From Oscillatoriales cyanobacterium PMM_0008 (GTDB lineage Bacteria > Cyanobacteriota > Cyanobacteriia > Cyanobacteriales > Aerosakkonemataceae): a DNA stretch of 34,582 nt. Shown here piece by piece: positions 31,920 through 34,582 of the stretch; the first letter of the stretch is position 1, and every line of letters starts with the position of its first letter. The notes below the pieces were generated by a model, which saw only the letters and a list, made by a program, of their open reading frames with translations, was not told the origin of the DNA and did not search any database. The stretch spans positions 1 through 34,582 of the forward strand of contig CASBRD010000268.1 in assembly GCA_949128025.1 (NCBI GenBank), written 5' to 3'. The translations under genes were made by a program, and so were the position numbers.

Positions 31920-32714
31920 CTACGACCTTTGGAAACGGAAAGCATCGATCGACTGAGCGGTGAGAAACACTCCCAACACAATGAAGCTAGCAAAAAATAC
32001 CAAACTGCTAGTATCTAAAACCCCTTGCACTAGGTTGCTGTAATGTCTGAGCAACGATAAATAACCAAATACTGCGCCTACCACACCGCCAAACATTTGA
32101 CCGAACAAATCGATCGTCCACAGCAGCAATACTCCCACAAAAGTGAAGATTGCCGCCAGAACGGTACTATCGGTCAGGGAAGAAATAAACATCCCTAAAG
32201 ACAATACGCTAGCAGCCACCAGAATTAATCCTAAATGCCCCAATAACGGCACGACAAAAGGCACTGGGGAGTCAGATGCACTCAACGCGATCGCTTCATA
32301 CCCCAATACTGGCGTCACTATCGCCGTGAAAAACGTTACCACGCCTAACAACTTGCCCACTGCTACTGCCCAGTTAGTAATTGGCGACGTTGCCAACAAC
32401 TCCAGAGTACCGCGCTTGCGTTCTTCGGCATAAAGACCCATCGAAAGCATCGGCAATATAAACAAGGAAAATGAGCCCATCACGTTCAAAAATCCCTGCA
32501 ATACTCTGTAGGGGACATCAAACGGCGGTACAGTTCCTCCGTATTGTTGATCGACAATGGCGGCTTGGTTAATTTCTCCTAGCAGAATTGTCATAAAAAA
32601 GCAACCAGCTACAAACCAGAAGACAGCTGCGATCGCATACGCCAAGGGCGAAGCAAAATAGCTCAGCAACTCCTTGCGGTAGATAGCCATAATATTTGCC
32701 AGGATTATCCGCAT
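31920..32714 (-). CDS. ABC-2 type transporter permease (GldF-like)
   Basis: A 264-residue permease with about six membrane helices. The N-terminal IMAIYRKELLSYFASPLAY is the typical interface helix of ABC-2 exporters, and GLYAEERKRGTLELLATSPIT is the ATPase-coupling motif. The start codon follows the ATPase stop with no gap (TAAATG), so translation is probably coupled. It works with the ATPase and GldG-like protein encoded by its neighbours; the substrate is unknown. Confidence 0.9.
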   Translation of the reverse strand: MRIILANIMAIYRKELLSYFASPLAYAIAAVFWFVAGCFFMTILLGEINQAAIVDQQYGGTVPPFDVPYRVLQGFLNVMGSFSLFILPMLSMGLYAEERKRGTLELLATSPITNWAVAVGKLLGVVTFFTAIVTPVLGYEAIALSASDSPVPFVVPLLGHLGLILVAASVLSLGMFISSLTDSTVLAAIFTFVGVLLLWTIDLFGQMFGGVVGAVFGYLSLLRHYSNLVQGVLDTSSLVFFASFIVLGVFLTAQSIDAFRFQRS

Positions 32715-33866
32715 TTAAAGATCTCCTTCTTGCTCTTGGTTTTCGCCTTCTTCAAAAGAAGAGGGCTGGGACTCCCTAAGTGCTTCGTCTTTAGTGCTGA
32801 GTGCTGAGTGAGAATTCTCTTCTGCTCCTCTGCTCCTCTGCTCCTCTGCTCCTCTGCTCCTCTGCCCCTCTGCCCCTCTGCTCCTCTGCTCCTCTGCTCC
32901 TCTGCTCCAATCATCAGCGATCGCTTTTTCCGAGGTAGTCAGTTGCAGGAATACATCTTCTAGACTGGCTCGCGTGCGTCGCATTTCGCATAACCCCAAT
33001 CCAGATGAAACCAAAGCTGTCGCTATCTCCCGACCCGGTTCTGCTCCCGTTGCCGATACTATACGGTAAACAGACCGATTATCTCTGAGATGCTCCATCG
33101 CCATAGATTCTACCAAACGTATCCCCGGCACCGCTCTTAACCTTTCCAAGGCGGTCTCTGGATCTCCCTCTACCTCGACTTCATACCCCGATCCCTCAAC
33201 CAGACTAGCCTCAAGATTTTCCGGCGTATTAGTTACCACAATTTTGCCGCGATTGATGATTACCACGCGGCTACAAGTCATGCTGACTTCCGGCAAAATG
33301 TGAGTTGAAAGAATAATCGTGTGGCTACCGGCAAGACTCTTGATCAACTTTCGCATCTCGATAATTTGACGCGGATCGAGGCCAACCGTCGGCTCATCTA
33401 AAATAATTGCAGGCGGATCGTGAACTAGAGCCTGGGCAATTCCCACTCGCTGGCGAAACCCTTTGGAAAGCTTGCGGATCAGTACTTTGCGTTTTTCTTC
33501 CAGATTGCAACGTTTTAAGGCCGAGTTAACCGCAAGAGCGCGATCGCCCGCCGGTACTCCCTTAATCTGCGTCACAAAGTACAAAAATCCCTCCACCGTC
33601 ATTTCTGGATACAGGGGCGGCACCTCCGGCAAATAACCAATTCGCTGCCGAACTGCGATCGAATCCTCATGGACATCATACCCAGCAATACGAGCCGTGC
33701 CGCTGCTAGCCGGTAAGTACCCAGCCAAAATCCGCATCGTCGTCGTTTTCCCAGCTCCATTCGGCCCCAAAAACCCAACGATTTCCCCAGGCTCCACAGT
33801 AAAAGTTACATCTTGGATCGCTGGGGTCGAGCCGTAGATTTTGCTCAAATGCTCAACTTCAATCAT
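32715..33866 (-). CDS. ABC transporter ATP-binding protein (GldA/NatA-like) with repeat-encoded tail
   Basis: A 383-residue ATPase. Walker A is GPNGAGKTT (34-42), the signature LSKGFRQRV (133-141) and Walker B AIILDE (153-158), and VDxHIL-type HILPEVSM follows. A DUF4162-like C-domain runs to about residue 310. Residues 321-383 are foreign to the family: four SRGAEEQR-type octapeptides coded by an 8-bp microsatellite, then a tail of translated intergenic-type sequence (SHSALSTKDEALRES). The family normally ends near DVFLQLT. The tail might be a neutral read-through product. It is the first gene of the operon. Confidence 0.9.
   Translation of the reverse strand: MIEVEHLSKIYGSTPAIQDVTFTVEPGEIVGFLGPNGAGKTTTMRILAGYLPASSGTARIAGYDVHEDSIAVRQRIGYLPEVPPLYPEMTVEGFLYFVTQIKGVPAGDRALAVNSALKRCNLEEKRKVLIRKLSKGFRQRVGIAQALVHDPPAIILDEPTVGLDPRQIIEMRKLIKSLAGSHTIILSTHILPEVSMTCSRVVIINRGKIVVTNTPENLEASLVEGSGYEVEVEGDPETALERLRAVPGIRLVESMAMEHLRDNRSVYRIVSATGAEPGREIATALVSSGLGLCEMRRTRASLEDVFLQLTTSEKAIADDWSRGAEEQRSRGAEGQRSRGAEEQRSRGAEENSHSALSTKDEALRESQPSSFEEGENQEQEGDL
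32822..32908. repeat. 8-bp microsatellite CTGCTCCT, about 10.9 copies
   Basis: Ten full copies plus seven bases of CTGCTCCT (two copies read CTGCCCCT), inside the 3' end of the ABC ATPase gene. Read on the minus strand (AGGAGCAG) it is open in the coding frame and in at least one other. Three units make 24 bases, giving an eight-residue peptide period. Confidence 0.95.
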
Positions 33867-34043
33867 CTCGCCTCACTTACTGCCCTCGGTCACAAACTAA
33901 CATTTTCGCCTCCGGTCTGTTCATCACTCATTGTGAATTGTTCCGAAAAGTACCCCTAAAATTGGCTTGGGGGGTTGGCGTATTCCGCTGCAAACCCTTG
34001 CCTTTTGCCTCTATGTCGTTTTTTCTTGCCCTATTGACAGTTG

Positions 34044-34582
34044 ATGAGCGAACTAAAAAAAGGCTTTACAGCACAAGAAGACGAACCGGCTGCTGCCGCC
34101 GCTGCATTGCTGTTGGCTAACTACAGTTTCGACGTGGGCGGCTATCGGGCTAGTGAATTGGTTGAGCGGTGGATCGGCCATTACCCCGCTAACTGGGTGC
34201 GTCTTGCCGTCATTGAGGCACTCTATCAAGGACGGTATAAAGCCGTTTCGGTCGAGCAGATTTTAGTTATTTGGCTGCGGCGTAACCAACCGCTTTACCA
34301 TTTCAAGTACGAATTTGAACGCCTTGTTTGCAGCAAATTACCCAAAGAGCTTCAGGAGCAGTTTTTTACCAGTTCCGCAGACTCACTAGAGGCGTCCCGC
34401 CAGCACCAGATCGACGCTGTTGATAGACCGGCAGCAGAGATTTCCAGATCCTCTAGCTCTGGCGATCGGTCAACCGCCCCTACCTTAACCCCCTTTGAGG
34501 CGCTGGCGCAGCCTGTTTTGGAGGAAAATATCGCCAAATCAAGTATCGCAGTCGCGGCAGTTCAGGAAAGTCACCCCAGCCC
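34044..34582 (+). CDS. Conserved cyanobacterial hypothetical protein (3' end beyond window)
   Basis: An open frame of 179 codons runs off the window end without a stop. After an Ala-rich start (DEPAAAAAALLLANYSFDVGGY) comes a compact helical domain: ELVERWIGHYPANWVRLAVIEAL, YQGRYKAVSVEQIL and HFKYEFERLVCSKLP. A Ser/Pro-rich, probably disordered linker begins near residue 115. The N-terminal block is familiar from cyanobacterial hypothetical proteins, but I know no function. It is divergent from the ABC operon, with a 177-base gap. No Shine-Dalgarno is visible. Confidence 0.72.
   Translation, partial: MSELKKGFTAQEDEPAAAAAALLLANYSFDVGGYRASELVERWIGHYPANWVRLAVIEALYQGRYKAVSVEQILVIWLRRNQPLYHFKYEFERLVCSKLPKELQEQFFTSSADSLEASRQHQIDAVDRPAAEISRSSSSGDRSTAPTLTPFEALAQPVLEENIAKSSIAVAAVQESHPS

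Noticed and set aside
32822-32908. CRISPR-like repeat array
   Set aside because: The units are contiguous 8-mers with no spacers; this is a microsatellite.
32705-32914. 69-codon minus-strand open frame over the microsatellite
   Set aside because: It is an alternative frame of the ATPase tail with no ribosome site. It is relevant only as the frame that slippage could expose.

Overview
The window looks like chromosomal DNA from a filamentous (Oscillatoriales- or Nostocales-like) cyanobacterium. The evidence is dense HIP1 octamers (GCGATCGC and close variants), TTGGGAT heptanucleotide tandem repeats, GTAGGGTGCGT and AGAAACC-type palindromes, and typical cyanobacterial families: Uma2, a DUF1995 protein, HstK-like dual kinases, an EGY-like site-2 protease and a type II NADH dehydrogenase. 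No rRNA, CRISPR array or complete insertion sequence was seen. Assignment below the phylum is inference.

Layout. (1) 149-13249, minus strand: a signalling cluster in transcription order GAF-GAF histidine kinase, a 2101-residue Ser/Thr kinase-ATPase-GAF-PAS-histidine kinase-receiver protein, a 1256-residue amino-acid-permease-PAS-histidine kinase-receiver protein, and a lone CheY-like receiver. The two giant kinases share a nearly collinear C-terminal cassette ending in a truncated pseudo-receiver. (2) 13523-18218: a GNAT acetyltransferase, a DUF1995 protein, a DUF559/Vsr-like nuclease, an Rpn/PD-(D/E)XK nuclease followed by a free-standing copy of its own 3' end, and a cysteine desulfurase. 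(3) 18290-25242: a MITE-like element, a small Zn-finger protein, a lipoprotein fusing phospholipase-D-like nuclease, EF-hand loop and ComEA-type helix-hairpin-helix, two Uma2 proteins, NDH-2, a translationally coupled hypothetical/retropepsin-like pair and a degenerate metallo-beta-lactamase protein. (4) 25246-29036: site-2 protease, tRNA-Arg(CCG), a tandem pair of PD-(D/E)XK-like paralogues and a receiver-like fragment. (5) 29212-33866, minus strand: a Gld-type ABC transporter operon (ATPase, permease, GldG-like protein, DUF4340 protein). (6) 34044-end: the start of a cyanobacterial hypothetical protein.

Most notable: the Rpn-like gene at 15836 contains an internal Shine-Dalgarno and ATG that would make a 77-residue C-terminal protein. 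Exactly this unit (same ribosome site, same ATG, same stop) is duplicated downstream as a separate mini-gene. E. coli rpn genes encode intragenic C-terminal antitoxins from internal starts, so this looks like such an antitoxin being released into a gene of its own. Other leads are the permease-kinase fusion (an APC-family analogue of CbrA architecture), the PLD/EF-hand/ComEA lipoprotein, an 8-bp microsatellite forming the tail of the ABC ATPase, and a related 10-12 bp palindrome in each intergenic gap in and just after the Gld operon.
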